A DNA stretch of 64,000 nucleotides. It comes from Bermanella sp044597725 (GTDB taxonomy: Bacteria; Pseudomonadota; Gammaproteobacteria; Pseudomonadales; Oceanobacteraceae). Where the stretch lies: positions 2,418,001-2,482,000 of the forward strand of contig NZ_CP139003.1 in assembly GCF_044597725.1 (NCBI RefSeq), read 5' to 3'. The position numbers and the translations under genes are program-made. Positions within the stretch are counted from its first letter, which is position 1. Each line of letters begins with the position of its first letter. A model generated the notes under the pieces. The model saw only the letters and a list, made by a program, of their open reading frames with translations. It was not told the origin of the DNA and ran no database searches. Positions 9,864-19,315 of this stretch are shown piece by piece.

Positions 9864-11121
9864 TATTATTCTCCAGCCAGGCCTGAGCTTGAGCTACCGT
9901 AAAAAAGGAGCCAAATATTAATACGAAATCATTCTCGTCAGCCTCTAGCACAACGGCATCAAGCGCCTGCGCTACCGAGTCAAAAATATTTGACTCTACC
10001 TTTGTTTGTGCCAATTTAGCGGCAAGTGCTTGACCACTTTGACCACGGTACCCATCTAAACCAGCAAAATACCATGTATCGACTTGTTGGTTAAGTGCAT
10101 TCACCACGGCTAAAGGGTCTTTGTCGGCCAACATTGCCAATACAGCAAAACAGCGTCCTTTTATCGGCGGAAGCTGTTGCGATAAAAACTGCGCCGCTTG
10201 TTGGTTGTGCCCTACATCCATTAACCCTTTAAACGGTTTATCAATGGGCTCTAAACGACCACCGATATAAGCAGTTTCAATACCCTGCTTTAGCGCTTGT
10301 TGGGAAATATCGATATTCAGAGACATTAATGTTTGCAAAGCCGTGGCGACATTTTCTAAAGGAAGTTTTGGCTTGGGAAGGTGTTCCAACTGAATAGCAT
10401 TTCCGTTGGTATCTTGCCCTTGCCAAGACCACTGGCCAGTATCATTGATATGGCTACTGTCATAGGAAAAGGCTTCCCCTTTTACTAACAATTGCGCCCC
10501 AAGCTGCTTTGCATGATCAATTAAACCATTAGGAGGATTTACCTGCCCACAAATTGCGGGCTTGTTTTTACGGTAAACACCGGCTTTTTCGTAACCGATT
10601 TTATCGAGCGTATCACCTAACCAATCGGTATGGTCTAAACCAATACTGGTAACCACAGAGACATCCGGCTCGACGACATTCACCGCATCTAAGCGACCAC
10701 CTAAGCCTATTTCAAGAACCGCCGCATCCACATTTTGTTGTTTAAAAATATAAAACGCCGAAAGTGCCGATACCTCAAAATAAGTAAGTGTTATATCGCC
10801 ACGGGCGGCATCAACAACCTCAAAGCTTTTGATTAACAATTCATCACTGACCACTTCGCCATTAATCGCAACGCGTTCGTTGTAGTGATGAATATGCGGA
10901 CTGGTAAACACACCAACCTTACGACCACTGCACTGCAAGATTTGCGCGCAAGTCGTAACGGTAGTGCCTTTACCATTGGTGCCTGCCACCACAATAACGT
11001 GCTCGGCTGGCTTGAGAAGATCAAGCTTGAGCGCAACCTTACGGATACGCTCTAGCCCTAAGTCTATTTCCGAAGGATGAATGGACTCCAAATGTTGAAG
11101 CCACTGTTCAAGACTACGCAT
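9856..11121 (-). CDS. folC: Folylpolyglutamate/dihydrofolate synthase
   Basis: A 421-residue Mur-ligase-family enzyme that adds glutamate to dihydropteroate and to folates. The ATP-binding loop GTNGKGTTVTT is near residue 47 and the central-domain VTSIGLDHTDWLGDTLDKIGYEKAG motif is intact. Start overlaps the trpA stop by 8 bases, so the two are coupled. In many gammaproteobacteria accD precedes folC; here trpA takes that position directly. Confidence 0.95.
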   Translation of the reverse strand: MRSLEQWLQHLESIHPSEIDLGLERIRKVALKLDLLKPAEHVIVVAGTNGKGTTVTTCAQILQCSGRKVGVFTSPHIHHYNERVAINGEVVSDELLIKSFEVVDAARGDITLTYFEVSALSAFYIFKQQNVDAAVLEIGLGGRLDAVNVVEPDVSVVTSIGLDHTDWLGDTLDKIGYEKAGVYRKNKPAICGQVNPPNGLIDHAKQLGAQLLVKGEAFSYDSSHINDTGQWSWQGQDTNGNAIQLEHLPKPKLPLENVATALQTLMSLNIDISQQALKQGIETAYIGGRLEPIDKPFKGLMDVGHNQQAAQFLSQQLPPIKGRCFAVLAMLADKDPLAVVNALNQQVDTWYFAGLDGYRGQSGQALAAKLAQTKVESNIFDSVAQALDAVVLEADENDFVLIFGSFFTVAQAQAWLENNNG

Positions 11122-11917
11122 CCATTGCCTTACGAATATCAGTCATAAGTGCGACCAGTTCAGACTTAATAGTATCAACATCGTTTTCATTACGAGCAAT
11201 ACAATTTACTAACGCACTACCAACAATAACCGCATCGGATATTGCTGCCACTTTTGCTGCGGTTTCGCCATCTTTAATACCAAAACCAACACCTAATGGA
11301 AGCTTGGTTTGAGTGCGAATACGGTCTAGGTTTTCTTTAACATTGTCTACATCCAAAGATGCCGAACCCGTCACACCTTTAACCGATACATAATACAAAT
11401 AGCCCGAGCCATGATCACAAATTATTTGTGCGCGCTTTTCTGGCGTGGTGGGTGCAAGTAAATAAATCATTTCTAAACCGTTTGATTTAAATACGTCTGC
11501 TACGCCAGTGGATTCTTCTGGTGGCATATCCACCATTAAAACACCATCAACACCCGCATCTTTTGCCGCAACAGAAAACGTTTCGTAGCCCATTACTTCT
11601 ACTGGGTTTAAATAACCCATAAGCACAACAGGTGTAGTTGTATTCTTGCTACGGAACTCTTTGACCATAGCTAAAACATTACGCAAACTTGTATTGTGTT
11701 TTAATGCGCGCTCGCAGGCTAATTGAATCACAGGACCATCGGCCATTGGGTCGGAAAACGGCACACCCAATTCAATAATATCGGCGCCCGACTCCACTAA
11801 ACTGTGCATCAGGTCCACCGTCCATTCAGGTTTTGGGTCACCACCTGTAATGTAAGGTATAAGGGCTTTTTTGCCTTCTTGTTTTAAATTTTTAAAACAT
11901 TGATCAATTCGATTCAT
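11114..11917 (-). CDS. trpA: Tryptophan synthase alpha subunit
   Basis: Cleaves indole-3-glycerol phosphate and passes indole to TrpB. The catalytic Glu is in IELGVPFSDPMADGP and the second acidic residue lies in GVDGVLMVDMPPEE. I place the start at 11917 (MNRIDQCF), with GGGA nine bases upstream; the ATG at 11932 lies inside a perfect hairpin and adds only a non-conserved MGTSS. It is downstream of trpB and overlaps folC. Confidence 0.95.
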   Translation of the reverse strand: MNRIDQCFKNLKQEGKKALIPYITGGDPKPEWTVDLMHSLVESGADIIELGVPFSDPMADGPVIQLACERALKHNTSLRNVLAMVKEFRSKNTTTPVVLMGYLNPVEVMGYETFSVAAKDAGVDGVLMVDMPPEESTGVADVFKSNGLEMIYLLAPTTPEKRAQIICDHGSGYLYYVSVKGVTGSASLDVDNVKENLDRIRTQTKLPLGVGFGIKDGETAAKVAAISDAVIVGSALVNCIARNENDVDTIKSELVALMTDIRKAMDA

Positions 11918-11930
11918 GCTTGATGTTCCC

Positions 11931-11950
11931 ATATCGGCCGAAGCCGATAT
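11931..11950 (-). promoter_or_regulatory. Intercistronic UUCG hairpin between trpB and trpA
   Basis: On the minus strand an 8-bp perfect stem ATATCGGC/GCCGATAT encloses TTCG, closed by a C-G pair, which in RNA is the exceptionally stable C(UUCG)G tetraloop. No T-run follows, so it is not a typical terminator. It may stabilise the trpB mRNA 3' end or set the trpA initiation rate; that role is inferred. Confidence 0.6.
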
Positions 11951-11965
11951 TTATCAATAACTCTA

Positions 11966-13180
11966 TTAAAAATGAATACCGTCTAGGGCTGCAACCGTAT
12001 GAATGTCTTTATCACCACGGCCCGATAAGTTCACCACGACTATTTGGTCTTTATCCATTTGTGCTGCTTTTTTCATTGCATAGGCAATAGCATGAGCCGA
12101 CTCAAGTGCTGGCATAATGCCCTCTATTTCAGTCAACGTATGGAATGCTTCAAGCGCTTCATCATCGGTTGCCGCCACATAATTAACTCGACCAATATCT
12201 TTAAGGTATGAGTGTTCAGGACCCACGCCAGGGTAATCCAAACCAGCCGATACAGAATGAGTACCCATGATTTGTCCATTCTCATCTTCCATTAGGTAGG
12301 TTCGGTTGCCATGCAATACACCGGGTTTACCTTTACATAATGGTGCAGCATGATCATCACCATCTAGGCCATGACCACCGGCTTCAACACCGTACATTTC
12401 TACAGACTCATCTTCGATAAACGGATAGAACATGCCAATGGCATTAGAACCACCGCCAACACAAGCAATAACCGCATCGGGTAAACGCCCTTCTTGCTCC
12501 ATGCACTGACGCTTAGTTTCACGTCCGATAATAGCTTGGAAATCACGCACAAGTTTAGGGTAAGGATGTGGGCCTGCCGCCGTACCGATAATGTAAAACG
12601 TATCATCTACGTTGGTTACCCAGTGACGCATGGCTTCGTTCATGGCGTCTTTCAATGTGGCCGTACCGGATGTTACCGATACCACTTCGGCACCCAACAA
12701 ACGCATGCGATACACATTAAGCTTTTGACGCTCAACATCGGTTTTACCCATAAATACAGTGCACTGTAAGCCTAAGCGTGCAGCAACCGTGGCCGTAGCA
12801 ACACCGTGCTGGCCAGCCCCAGTTTCTGCAATTACTTTTGGCTTGCCCGTATATTTTGCTAATAACGCTTGGCCAATTGTATTATTTACCTTGTGTGCAC
12901 CAGTGTGATTTAGATCTTCACGCTTAAGGTAAATTTTTGCACCACCTGCCAACTTAGTTAAACGATCGGCATAATACAGTGGACTTGGACGCCCCACATA
13001 TTGGGCCAAGTCACGGTCGTACTCAGCCTGAAAATCAGGGTCTTTCTTAAGGCGCTCGTATAATTCAGTTAAATCGTCAAGCGCTCCAATTAATGTTTCG
13101 GATACAAAACGGCCACCATACGGACCAAAGTGACCAGTTGCGTTGGGTAATTCTGTTACCGCTTTATAATCGATTGACAC
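11966..13180 (-). CDS. trpB: Tryptophan synthase beta subunit
   Basis: A 404-residue PLP enzyme condensing indole and serine to tryptophan. The PLP lysine is in NHTGAHKVNN, the phosphate-binding loop GGGSNAIGMF and the GAGQHGVATA segment are intact. It overlaps the end of trpF by 17 bases and is followed by trpA, forming trpF-trpB-trpA. Full length compared with the usual roughly 400 residues. Confidence 0.97.
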   Translation of the reverse strand: MSIDYKAVTELPNATGHFGPYGGRFVSETLIGALDDLTELYERLKKDPDFQAEYDRDLAQYVGRPSPLYYADRLTKLAGGAKIYLKREDLNHTGAHKVNNTIGQALLAKYTGKPKVIAETGAGQHGVATATVAARLGLQCTVFMGKTDVERQKLNVYRMRLLGAEVVSVTSGTATLKDAMNEAMRHWVTNVDDTFYIIGTAAGPHPYPKLVRDFQAIIGRETKRQCMEQEGRLPDAVIACVGGGSNAIGMFYPFIEDESVEMYGVEAGGHGLDGDDHAAPLCKGKPGVLHGNRTYLMEDENGQIMGTHSVSAGLDYPGVGPEHSYLKDIGRVNYVAATDDEALEAFHTLTEIEGIMPALESAHAIAYAMKKAAQMDKDQIVVVNLSGRGDKDIHTVAALDGIHF

Positions 13181-13802
13181 GGTATACCTCTCTTAAAAAT
13201 GCTTGGATTTTTTGGGCATCTTTAATGCCCTTTTCCATTTCCACGCCACCGCTTACATCGACAGCAAACGGCGCAACTTGCTCAATAGCCTGAGCAACGT
13301 TCTCCGAGGTTAAACCACCGGCGAGGATAATGGGTTTTTCAGCTGTTTCAGGAATCAGGTCCCAATTAAAGGATTCACCTGTTCCCCCCGGAACACCGGG
13401 TTTATAGCTATCTAAGAGAATCGCCAGCGCGTCAGGGAAGCGCAGGCACGACGCCACCACATCCGACGTTTGCCGGACACGCTGGGCCTTAATGAAGGGG
13501 CGATTGAATTGACGACAAAAGTCATTGTCTTCGTCACCATGAAATTGAATTAAATCGATTCTAACCTGTTCTAGTACTGTACGCACCTGTGCTTCGGTTG
13601 GATTCACAAATAAAGCAACATTTGTCACAAACGCAGGTACATCTTTCGCTACTTGCGCTGCTTGTTCAATGCTTACAGCCCTTGGACTAGGCTCGTAAAA
13701 AACAAACCCTAGTGCATCTGCTCCCGCGGCAATGGCCGCTTGGGCATCTTCACTTCGGGTAATACCGCAAATTTTTACGCGAGTGCGAGCCATTTGGTTC
13801 AT
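13164..13802 (-). CDS. trpF: Phosphoribosylanthranilate isomerase
   Basis: A 212-residue TIM-barrel enzyme catalysing the Amadori rearrangement of phosphoribosylanthranilate in tryptophan synthesis. The catalytic Cys is in VKICGITR near the N-terminus and the Asp in QFHGDEDNDFC/ILLDSYKPG region; the phosphate site GGLTSENV and VDVSGGVE are present. The first ATG overlaps the truA stop as ATGA, although MARTRVKICG (13793) is also possible. Confidence 0.96.
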   Translation of the reverse strand: MNQMARTRVKICGITRSEDAQAAIAAGADALGFVFYEPSPRAVSIEQAAQVAKDVPAFVTNVALFVNPTEAQVRTVLEQVRIDLIQFHGDEDNDFCRQFNRPFIKAQRVRQTSDVVASCLRFPDALAILLDSYKPGVPGGTGESFNWDLIPETAEKPIILAGGLTSENVAQAIEQVAPFAVDVSGGVEMEKGIKDAQKIQAFLREVYRVNRL

Positions 13803-14617
13803 TTTAACCTACTCATAAACTGATAAAAAGGTGGTCCACTACCATCAATGGGCAAATTTGGATAATCGGGGTATTCAACATTAACGAAGTACAAACCCTC
13901 ACCGGGTGCTGTCACACCCGCACTGCGCCTATCTTGTTTAGCTAAAACCTGAGCACACCATTCTACAGGCTTTTTACCTTCTCCAATGGGCAGCAGTACA
14001 CCAACAATATTTCGCACCATATGATACAAAAACGCATTTGCGCATACTTCTACAACCACCCAATCGCCCATTCGCCGCACGCTGATATCTTTCATGGTGC
14101 GCACTGCGTGTCGAGCTTGGCAATCTTTTGCCCTAAATGACGTAAAATCATGCTCCCCAAGCAGCGCTTGGGCCGCTTCATGCATTTTATCTGCATCCAA
14201 GGGGCGTCGCCACCAGCTAACCGAATCGTGCATCAAACCCGGTTTTACCGCTTTGTTCATTATAAAATAACGATAACGTCGAGCAACTGCGCTAAACCGC
14301 GCATGAAAATCAGGCTCGGCAGGTTGAATCCAATTTAAACAAACGCCGTCGGGCAGGTTGGTATTAATACCTAGCTTCCAGGCCCGTTCATCACGAACAG
14401 CATCCGTATCGAAGTGAATCACTTGCGCGCTGGCATGAACCGAGGCATCCGTTCGGCCAGCACACACAACGCCTACTTGATGATTAGCCACCTTAGAAAT
14501 TGCGTTTTCTAACGCTTCTTGCACACTTGGCCCAGCATGGTGTTTTTGTTTTTGCCATCCTTTAAACAACGCACCATTGTACTCTACGCCTGCAACATAT
14601 CGCCGTGTTTCTGCCAC
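13799..14617 (-). CDS. truA: tRNA pseudouridine(38-40) synthase
   Basis: A 272-residue enzyme that converts uridines 38-40 of tRNA anticodon stems to pseudouridine. The catalytic Asp is in CAGRTDASVHA (about residue 58), and the GVEYNGALFKGWQKQ and FLYHMVRNIVG motifs are intact. It heads the truA-trpF-trpB-trpA-folC run, downstream of fimV but separated from it by a strong terminator. Confidence 0.96.
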   Translation of the reverse strand: MAETRRYVAGVEYNGALFKGWQKQKHHAGPSVQEALENAISKVANHQVGVVCAGRTDASVHASAQVIHFDTDAVRDERAWKLGINTNLPDGVCLNWIQPAEPDFHARFSAVARRYRYFIMNKAVKPGLMHDSVSWWRRPLDADKMHEAAQALLGEHDFTSFRAKDCQARHAVRTMKDISVRRMGDWVVVEVCANAFLYHMVRNIVGVLLPIGEGKKPVEWCAQVLAKQDRRSAGVTAPGEGLYFVNVEYPDYPNLPIDGSGPPFYQFMSRLK

Positions 14618-14633
14618 TACTTACACTACCTTA

Positions 14634-14668
14634 AATAAAAAACCCGAGCATGTTTCCATGCACGGGTT
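14634..14668 (-). terminator. Rho-independent terminator after fimV
   Basis: A 12-position stem (AACCCGTGCATG with CATGCTCGGGTT, one T-T mismatch) closes a GAAA tetraloop and is followed on the minus strand by TTTTTTA. It ends fimV transcription before truA. Confidence 0.85.
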
Positions 14669-14698
14669 CGTATACAACCTTTCACACTTATTTATATT

Positions 14699-17600
14699 TT
14701 AAACAAGTGAATCTAGAAGTTTCTGGGCCGCTTGCTTATGCTCGCCATCACCCTCTTCAACTACTTCTTCAAGAATTTCGCGGGCACCTTCTTTGTCGTC
14801 CATATCAATATATGCACGAGCTAAATCAAGCTTGGTTTCGCTTTCATCGGTACCGCTTAAGAAATCCAAATCGCCTTCTAGGTTATCTAGATCATCACCC
14901 ATATCAAAATCAGCCAATGGGTCGGCTTCTTCTAGGCTGGATTCCTCTGCCGCTTGTGGCTCTGCTGCCTGCATATCAGGCTCGGCTTCTGGTGCCAATT
15001 CAGGAATATCCAAATCGAGCGAATCATCTTCAGACTGAGTTGAATCCACTTCGGCAAAGGAGTCATCTAAATCGAATCCTTCGTCTAAAGCAGTACCTTC
15101 ATTAGATTCATCATCCAAATCTAACGATAGTTCATCTTCATTATCAGCTGCATATGAAGCTAATTCAGCTTCAAAATCCGATTCATCGCCGTCTTTATCT
15201 TCATCGGTTTCAAGATCGAAAGAGAAGTCGGTATCATCTTCACTGGTTGAATCGCTTTCTGAAAGTGATAAACCGTCATCAAGCTCATCCATAGAAAACT
15301 CAACATCTTCCACTTCACCTGAATCGGCATCCAACTCGAGGCCGCTTTCTAAATCAAGATCATTATCTAAATCGAGATCACTTTCAGTCTCAAGGGAGCT
15401 GTCTGTTTTCGAGGTAGAATCTAAATCAAACTCTAACGAGAAATCATCATCTTCTGTACCGCTACTATCACTGGATAATGAACCTGTACTCGCTTCATCG
15501 GTCAATTCTGGTAGTTCGAACTCAGTATCAAAATCAAGACTATTATCACCCTCACCAGATTCCGTTGTAGCTGAATCGTCCAGCACAGGCACGTCGGTAT
15601 CTGGGGTTAACTCAGGCACATCATCGGTTAAGTCGAATTCAAGATCGTCTGATTCTGTTTTATTGCTTTCTGTTTCGGACGTTGGCGCTGGCGAATCGGT
15701 ATCAAGATCAAGATCGTCCAATGTGAAATCATTATCTTGGTCATTAGACATGTCTAAGCCTAAGCCAAAATCGTCATCCAAACTTAAATCAGAGTCTGAT
15801 TCATTACTGGCAGTGCCTTCTAATACATTTTTGAAGTGCTCAGCTTTGGCTAGCTCAGCGTCTCCCGCATTTTGCTTAATCCAATCGTAATGCTCATTAA
15901 ATTCTGTTGCCAAATCAGACTCGGCCAAAACTTCAAGCATTTTCAAACGTAAATCAAAACGCTCTGGCTGTTTAGCTAACGCATCATCAAGTAAGCCTTT
16001 GGCTGAATCGACACGGTTATACGACATATAAAGGTCAACTTGACCAAATATATCATCCACATCTAACGTGTCATCACTTTGCTCCAATGAATCAGGCAAA
16101 CCAAATGCATCATCTTCGCTACCATCAAATTCACCACCTAATGATGATTCATCGGTATTAAGCTCTAAGTCGGAAAACTCATCATCAAAATCGTTACCCA
16201 TATCCACATTAGCAAGCGGATCGCTATCGGCGCTGAATGAATCGCTGGCAACATCTTCTTCAGATTTTTGTTCTTTACGCTTACGCATCCAGCTCACACC
16301 GGCCAAGGCCAATAACAATGCACCTAAAACACCACCAATAATGGGAGGGTTTTCAATTGCAAATGCCACAGGATCGAACGGTTTTGGTTCTGGGTCTGGA
16401 AGTTTAGGCGCAGGCTTTGGTTCTGGCTTGGCTTCAGCTTTTGCATCTTTTTCTGCTGAAGCGCTCTGATCAGATTGTTCATCTTGGAAATTGAGATCTT
16501 GCTCGCTTTCCATGGGCTGAGTTTCATCTTGCCCTAGCTCAGATTGTTCACTACCTGCCTGATCAAGCGCCTCTTCAACTTCTTCAGCACCCATTCCAGT
16601 TTGCAGGGCCACCATCTGTTCATCTTTAAGGTTGATGAGTCGCTGCAATGTACCTATTTGTTCTTCTAACGAATCAAGACGTGTTCTTAATTCTTCGTTC
16701 TCTCGACCTGATCGATCAAGCTCTTCTAAAGCCAAGGCAAGCTCTTGCTCAAGAGACGATTGATCACCTAAGGTATCTTGAGACACCTGGCCGCTGGCAC
16801 CACGTTCCATTTCAGAGGTGGCATCGCCACCCGCAACTAATCGCAACTCTGATTCAAGTTCTTGATCACTTAAATCACGAGCACGATCTTTACGCGTTGC
16901 ATCAAGTTGCGCTTTACGCTGTGCCATAGCGCGGTTTTGAGCAGCTACTTCAGCCACGGCTTGCTCGAACGAGCGTGCGTTCATTTGCTCTTCAGTTGGT
17001 ACCTCAAGAGTCTGATCTTTCTTTAATCGATTAATATTGCCATCAATAAATGCATCAGGGTTTAAATCTTGAATGGCCAACATAGCCTGCTGTGGTGAAA
17101 TCTGGCGGTTGGCACGAGTACGAATGGCGACTTCCCACAAGGTATCATTATCTTGCACTTCATAAACAAGTGGTGCACTGGGTTTGGCAGGTGCCTGCAT
17201 GGTGTCTTGCTGTGGCGTGCTTTGGGCTTCAGATTGCTCTGCATATGTGCCTGGCAACGTCTCTTCTGCTGGTGCCTGCTGTCGTACTGGTGCTTGAGGC
17301 GCTGGTTGTTGTGACGCAGAAGGTGCTGCCTGCTGTGAAGAAGGTGCCGCTACTGGCTCGATGCCTTGCTCGCTGTCAAATACGGGAGGATCGAGTAATA
17401 AGGTATATTCGCGCTGCAGACGACCGCTTGGCCAATCAACTTGCACGAGGAAGTTAAGAAAGGGTTCTACAACCGCTTTTTGACTGCGAATGTTGACGTA
17501 TACATCGCCGCCTTCACGTTCTACTTCAAACTTGAGATTGTTTAGAAAAAAGATACGCTCAACGCCCGCTTTCTCAAACGCTTCATCGGAAGCAAGAGCA

Positions 17601-17773
17601 GGTTTGATTTCCCAGTTTTCGAGGTCGTTCGCTTTTACCAGCTTAATTCTCGCATCAAGTGGCTGGTTAAGAGCTGATTCAAGCTCAATATCGCCCATGC
17701 CCAATGCGTGAACATATCCGGCACTCATCATCGCCCCAGATGCGGCAATTGCAATCGCGAGCTTTCGCAACAT
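14699..17773 (-). CDS. fimV: FimV/HubP-type polar hub protein
   Basis: A 1024-residue protein with a signal peptide (MLRKLAIAIAASGAMMSAGYVHA), the FimV N-terminal domain, a LysM peptidoglycan-binding domain (about 200-260, YEVQDNDTLWEVAIRTR), a coiled coil (about 345-385), one membrane helix (PPIIGGVLGALLLALAGVSWM), a very long acidic Asp/Glu/Ser/Leu-rich cytoplasmic region, and the conserved C-terminal motif TKLDLARAYIDMDDKEGAREIL. FimV/HubP organises the cell pole and is needed for type IV pilus twitching in Pseudomonas. Position upstream of truA matches known fimV loci. The acidic linker is low-complexity and likely fast-evolving. Confidence 0.94.
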   Translation of the reverse strand: MLRKLAIAIAASGAMMSAGYVHALGMGDIELESALNQPLDARIKLVKANDLENWEIKPALASDEAFEKAGVERIFFLNNLKFEVEREGGDVYVNIRSQKAVVEPFLNFLVQVDWPSGRLQREYTLLLDPPVFDSEQGIEPVAAPSSQQAAPSASQQPAPQAPVRQQAPAEETLPGTYAEQSEAQSTPQQDTMQAPAKPSAPLVYEVQDNDTLWEVAIRTRANRQISPQQAMLAIQDLNPDAFIDGNINRLKKDQTLEVPTEEQMNARSFEQAVAEVAAQNRAMAQRKAQLDATRKDRARDLSDQELESELRLVAGGDATSEMERGASGQVSQDTLGDQSSLEQELALALEELDRSGRENEELRTRLDSLEEQIGTLQRLINLKDEQMVALQTGMGAEEVEEALDQAGSEQSELGQDETQPMESEQDLNFQDEQSDQSASAEKDAKAEAKPEPKPAPKLPDPEPKPFDPVAFAIENPPIIGGVLGALLLALAGVSWMRKRKEQKSEEDVASDSFSADSDPLANVDMGNDFDDEFSDLELNTDESSLGGEFDGSEDDAFGLPDSLEQSDDTLDVDDIFGQVDLYMSYNRVDSAKGLLDDALAKQPERFDLRLKMLEVLAESDLATEFNEHYDWIKQNAGDAELAKAEHFKNVLEGTASNESDSDLSLDDDFGLGLDMSNDQDNDFTLDDLDLDTDSPAPTSETESNKTESDDLEFDLTDDVPELTPDTDVPVLDDSATTESGEGDNSLDFDTEFELPELTDEASTGSLSSDSSGTEDDDFSLEFDLDSTSKTDSSLETESDLDLDNDLDLESGLELDADSGEVEDVEFSMDELDDGLSLSESDSTSEDDTDFSFDLETDEDKDGDESDFEAELASYAADNEDELSLDLDDESNEGTALDEGFDLDDSFAEVDSTQSEDDSLDLDIPELAPEAEPDMQAAEPQAAEESSLEEADPLADFDMGDDLDNLEGDLDFLSGTDESETKLDLARAYIDMDDKEGAREILEEVVEEGDGEHKQAAQKLLDSLV

Positions 17774-18058
17774 AGCAATGTATCCTTATTTTTCTAATAC
17801 CTTACGTGGGCCTGCGGGCTAAAATCTAAACCCTATCCAACAGGTTCTTATATGATTGTGTCATTAAGGGCGTAAGTATTAAGTAAAATCAATGATTTAT
17901 CAATATTTACAAGGGTTAACAAAGGGATGATTGGGCAAATTGTTCACTTTTTTACAAATAATAGCCCAAACTCGCCAAACAACTGGCACCAAGACACTGA
18001 TTCTTGGCCGATATACACATATTTACAGTGTAGACGATAGAGATCGCTAACCTGTCAA

Positions 18059-18616
18059 TCAAGAAGAAGATGAAGAAGAAGGATTGGACTGCTCAGCCAT
18101 ATATTTGGCTTGTTGTTTTATTTTGTATAAGCGATAGATGGTAATGGTATTGGCAATAATGACGAGGGCCTCTGCCAAGGTTCCCCCTACCGAACCAACC
18201 AAAATATGGCTAATCATCCAGCAAACAGCCGCTAAACCCAAAAACACGCGCATTGGAATACCCCGTAGCAAGAACATGCTCAATGTACCCAGTATCATCG
18301 CCAAAACTGCAGGTAAATCAGCCCAACCTTGCCAAGTAAACGCTGCGGCCACACCACTAATAGCGAGTACTACACCCATCACTCGCTTGCTCCCCGGGTA
18401 TCGTCGCGCCAGTGCGATTCGCACAATCACAAGTACCGTCAGCGCCGCTGCGGTCCAGCTACCAAACACCATAAACTGCAAGGCAAACGCCACATTAGCC
18501 GAAAGCAATAGCACAAGAAGCTTGTCGTCGTTTTTACTCGAAAAAGCCAGCACACAGAGAATTAGAGAAGCGAGACCAAAGAACTGCCCGATCATGGTGC
18601 TATAGGTTTCTATCAC
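18059..18616 (-). CDS. YgjV-family inner membrane protein
   Basis: A 185-residue protein with about five hydrophobic segments, resembling the Imp-YgjV family of small bacterial membrane proteins of unknown function (FFGLASLILCVLAFSSKND, LQFMVFGSWTAAALT). The C-terminus ends in a run of six serines after NPSS, encoded by mixed TCT/TCA codons; this tail is unusual and probably cytoplasmic. Its 5' end faces repeat array A, so its promoter must lie inside or just before that array. Confidence 0.7.
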   Translation of the reverse strand: MIETYSTMIGQFFGLASLILCVLAFSSKNDDKLLVLLLSANVAFALQFMVFGSWTAAALTVLVIVRIALARRYPGSKRVMGVVLAISGVAAAFTWQGWADLPAVLAMILGTLSMFLLRGIPMRVFLGLAAVCWMISHILVGSVGGTLAEALVIIANTITIYRLYKIKQQAKYMAEQSNPSSSSSS

Positions 18617-18774
18617 TAAGGGGACGCCTTTTTATTGAGAGCTTGGTATAGGAACTCGATGAATGACATAAACCAGTCTAACTGGGCTTTAGGGACTTAT
18701 AAACCCGCAATCCTAGGTAGTGCGGTCGGAGCCCTAGCGACCCCCGCAATTGGGTTTTTCAATGCCGCTTACAC

Positions 18775-18884
18775 TTTCCGAAAGTTGTTCGTAGTCTCAC
18801 GGACGCCGTGAACACATCCTTGTGGGCTCGCGCGTGCCATCCATGGCACGCAACGCCGCTCGCTTTACGAACAGCTTCCGCAAA
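18775..18884 (+). repeat. Type 1 structured core (array A)
   Basis: Outer arms 18775-18793 and 18866-18884 pair at 16 of 19 positions. Inside sit a small CACGG-ACG-CCGTG hairpin, a CACA-TCCT-TGTG hairpin and a 9-bp central hairpin at 18832-18851 (GCGTGCCAT-CC-ATGGCACGC). The overall fold is cloverleaf-like. Confidence 0.7.
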
Positions 18885-18980
18885 TCGTTATGGCTTTTGA
18901 TTATCCAAACGTTTTGTTGCGGGGGTCGCCTAAGGCTCCGACCGCACTACGAAGAGCGTTTGCCTTATACAAGTTTCGAG

Positions 18981-19091
18981 ATTTCCGAAAATGAATACTA
19001 AAGCGAGCAATTCACTCGCCATGGATGGCGAGTGTGAGCCTATAGGGACATACTTGCGGCGTTTGCGAGACTAGGATTCGTTTTTGGGAAT
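18981..19091 (-). repeat. Type 2 structured core, inverted (array A)
   Basis: Outer arms 18981-19000 and 19072-19091 pair at 16 of 20 positions. The central hairpin is CACTCGCCAT-GG-ATGGCGAGTG as read on the plus strand. It shares the TAGTCTCG, TCCCTATAGGCT and GCTCGCTTTA blocks with type 1 but has different, still complementary, stem sequences. Confidence 0.68.
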
Positions 19092-19315
19092 CCGGCGGGT
19101 TTAAAAAACCGAGCGGATTTAGAAAATCCCGTTGCGGGGGTCGCCTACGGCTCCGGCCGCACTACGGATGATTCTCGGAAAGCGTGGCGGGCTTTAAAGA
19201 CTTAATTGCGGGGGTCGCTTGAGCTCCGGCCGCACTACGGGAGTTTTTGGAAAGCGGAGGGATTCGAAAACCTCATTGCGAGGGCTCCGGCCGCGCTGCA
19301 GCCGGAGCACTTATG

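Larger units (their letters stand above)
18717..19300. repeat. Repeat array A: REP-like units and two structured cores
   Basis: The array lies between ygjV and the 3' end of asd. It contains a GTAG-headed unit at 18717-18749 and inverted copies at 18917-18950, 19132-19165 and 19206-19238, plus a decayed copy near 19276-19300. Each unit reads GTAG, then TGCGGTCGGAGCC, a short variable loop, then CGACCCCCGCAA, and folds as an imperfect hairpin (outer TGCGG/CCGCA; in most copies an inner GCC-NNN-GGC). Between the first two lies a type 1 core; between the second and third an inverted type 2 core. There is no gene in this 0.6-kb stretch. A 5' GTAG followed by a hairpin is the known signature of REP elements linked to RAYT transposases. 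Confidence 0.85.

Noticed and set aside
14793..16469. Several serine-rich open frames opposite fimV
   Set aside because: They are antisense shadows of the acidic Asp/Glu/Ser codons of fimV and show no start signals or family features.
18717..19300. Array A as a CRISPR array
   Set aside because: Units occur in both orientations with unequal and homologous spacers, and no cas genes are near.
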